From Desulfopila aestuarii DSM 18488 (GTDB taxonomy: Bacteria > Desulfobacterota > Desulfobulbia > Desulfobulbales > Desulfocapsaceae), in assembly GCA_945863875.1 (NCBI GenBank), contig CAMBBS010000003.1, forward strand, positions 62,001-126,000: a stretch of 64,000 bases of DNA, written 5' to 3'. The position numbers and the translations under genes are program-made. Below are positions 62,948-64,000 of the stretch, one piece after another; position 1 is the first letter of the stretch; every line of letters starts with the position of its first letter. The notes under the pieces are model-generated. The model saw only the letters and a list, made by a program, of their open reading frames with translations, did not search any database and had not been told where the DNA came from.

Positions 62948-63886
62948 TTGAAAAAAGAGCACGCACCAGCAGAAAACAAAGAAGGCATAATCGTTGCGCA
63001 TTACGGCGTTGCCGTCGACGTTTTGTTTGCCGCAGACAATGTCTGCCGGATGATCCGGGTAAAACGTAATTCAGGCCATGTGGTCGGCGACAAGGTTATG
63101 ATACAAGACGATATACTGACCAGACTCGGAAGGAGTTCCGAGCTGTCCCGCATGGATGCCCGGGGCGGCATTCACATCGTCGGGGCCAACCTCGATGTGC
63201 TGTGTATCGTCGTGTCCTGCGAACCACTTCCGCCCCCTGGATTTATCGACCGGGCCATTGTATCCGCCCGGGCAAGCGACCTTCACCCGGTACTGGTGGT
63301 AAATAAATCGGACCTCGCCTGTTTTGCCGGATATGAGGCGGCAATCCGCAAGGTGTATCACGAATCGGTGAAGATCTTTACCATGAGTGCAGAGCAAGGC
63401 ACTGGACTTGATACGCTGAGCGACTTTTTCAGCGAGGGACACCGGGGCGTCTTTGTTGGCCCGACCGGTGTCGGCAAGAGCTCGATCCTTAACGGTCTCC
63501 TGCCGGAAATCCACCTGACAACCGGTGAGATAAGCGAGACGAAAAAACGAGGTCGTAACACCACGACCGTTTCCACCCTGCACCTCCTCAGCGATGGCGG
63601 CGAACTCATCGATTCCCCCGGCTTCAATGACTTCGGCCTGGTCGACATCTCAGCCCATCAGCTGTCAACGTATTTCCCCGGCTTTGAAAAAGCGGGCATG
63701 GACGCCTGCCGATTCAGGGATTGCAAGCACCGGGAAGAACCCGCCTGCAGGGTCATTGAGCTTGTCGAAGACAAGCAGATCGATAGGGAACGCTACACCA
63801 TCTACCTGCAGATGCTGACCGAAGTGGAAGCCATGGAAACCGAACCAAAGTACCGGGACAGAAGACATCGCCGCAAAAAGAATTAA
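62948..63886 (+). CDS. rsgA: Ribosome small-subunit-dependent GTPase A, TTG start
   Basis: A 312-residue circularly permuted GTPase. An OB-fold region comes first, then G4 'VVNKSDL', G1 'GPTGVGKSSILNGLLPE', the switch region 'TKKRGRNTTTVSTL' and G3 'LIDSPGFNDFG'. The C-terminal zinc knuckle is 'CRFRDCKHREEPAC'. It acts in late maturation of the 30S subunit. Translation starts at a TTG, with AAGGAG 4 nt upstream; no ATG is available in the first 30 codons at a proper place. Confidence 0.95.
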   Translation: MKKEHAPAENKEGIIVAHYGVAVDVLFAADNVCRMIRVKRNSGHVVGDKVMIQDDILTRLGRSSELSRMDARGGIHIVGANLDVLCIVVSCEPLPPPGFIDRAIVSARASDLHPVLVVNKSDLACFAGYEAAIRKVYHESVKIFTMSAEQGTGLDTLSDFFSEGHRGVFVGPTGVGKSSILNGLLPEIHLTTGEISETKKRGRNTTTVSTLHLLSDGGELIDSPGFNDFGLVDISAHQLSTYFPGFEKAGMDACRFRDCKHREEPACRVIELVEDKQIDRERYTIYLQMLTEVEAMETEPKYRDRRHRRKKN

Positions 63887-63895
63887 TCTCTTTTT

Positions 63896-63990
63896 AACCA
63901 AAAATGCGCCGTAAAGCCCGGTCCTTCAGGTCGGGAAGAATGTCGAAAGAACATAAAGAAATCCGCGCCGGGCACACCGATCTTTCGACA
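63896..63990 (+). repeat. IS605-type terminal hairpin, copy 2, and a 10-bp inverted repeat
   Basis: CCAAAAATGCGCCGTAAAG followed by CCCGGTCCTTCAGGTCGGG matches the end of the degenerate IS605-type element at 33.8 kb in about 38 of 42 positions. It is followed by AGAATGTC and AAAGAACAT. Then TGTCGAAAGA (63941-63950) and TCTTTCGACA (63981-63990) form a perfect inverted repeat. By comparison with copy 1, the rest of an element would lie to the right, beyond the window. Confidence 0.65.
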
Positions 63991-64000
63991 AGAATGCCCG

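Overview
This 64 kb window looks like chromosomal DNA of a Gram-negative bacterium. The gene families (TRAP-free TrpXYZ-type ABC importer, PAS/GAF hybrid kinase plus stand-alone receiver, RimK-like/YrbL, fused ferredoxin-nitroreductase, homodimeric pyruvate dehydrogenase) and a GC content that appears a little above 50% suggest a Desulfobulbales-like member of the Desulfobacterota. That placement is inferred from gene content only. No rRNA or tRNA gene was seen.

Layout. 1-5.2 kb: the end of an RND efflux operon (adaptor, pump, TolC-like channel), with 4-bp and 1-bp gene overlaps. 5.2-7.9 kb: a small esterase, a lipoprotein metallo-hydrolase and a tandem universal stress protein. 7.9-10.6 kb: a TrpXYZ-type ABC importer on the minus strand. 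10.7-19.1 kb: GloB, a ZraP-like periplasmic protein with a clear terminator, a stand-alone RapZ C-terminal domain, a ferredoxin-nitroreductase, MATE and MFS exporters, a single-domain response regulator, a spermidine-synthase-like protein and an SrkA-like kinase. 19.5-22.4 kb: a pseudouridine synthase whose N-terminal domain is encoded as a separate gene, and a TPR-methyltransferase. 22.6-28.6 kb: an MFS gene, then a decayed IscB element with an apparently intact HEARO/omega-RNA, then a partly decayed glycogen cluster (truncated phosphorylase, intact glgX, truncated 6-phosphogluconolactonase). A second fragment of the MFS gene start closes this interval. 28.7-32.6 kb: a P-type cation ATPase coupled to an unrecognised alpha/alpha-toroid-like protein. 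32.9-33.8 kb: a broken IS605-type element (tnpB and tnpA remnants with terminal hairpins). 34-36.2 kb: a DksA2-type protein lacking two zinc cysteines and a multiply deleted acyltransferase pseudogene. 36.3-38.3 kb: a small membrane protein and a hipBA toxin-antitoxin pair. 38.4-47.3 kb: RimK-like and YrbL proteins, a chemoreceptor, an S4/RluA pseudouridine synthase, an ABC-F protein with a leader hairpin, an RRM protein and a cold-shock protein. 47.6-53.6 kb: a large hybrid kinase, a 52-residue small ORF, an AEC transporter, SlyX, a HicB-like orphan and a class IV aminotransferase. 53.7-64 kb: a UvrD/PcrA helicase, the aceE-aceF-lpdA operon, a nitroreductase, a LysE exporter, RsgA, and a hairpin that matches the IS605-type end at 33.8 kb.

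The most interesting region is 24.5-25.2 kb. It carries a structured RNA region directly upstream of an ORF whose N- and C-terminal parts match IscB, with the RuvC and HNH nuclease parts deleted. Around it, several genes (phosphorylase, lactonase, acyltransferase, tnpA, tnpB) are at different stages of decay, so 24-36 kb looks like an accessory region under turnover.
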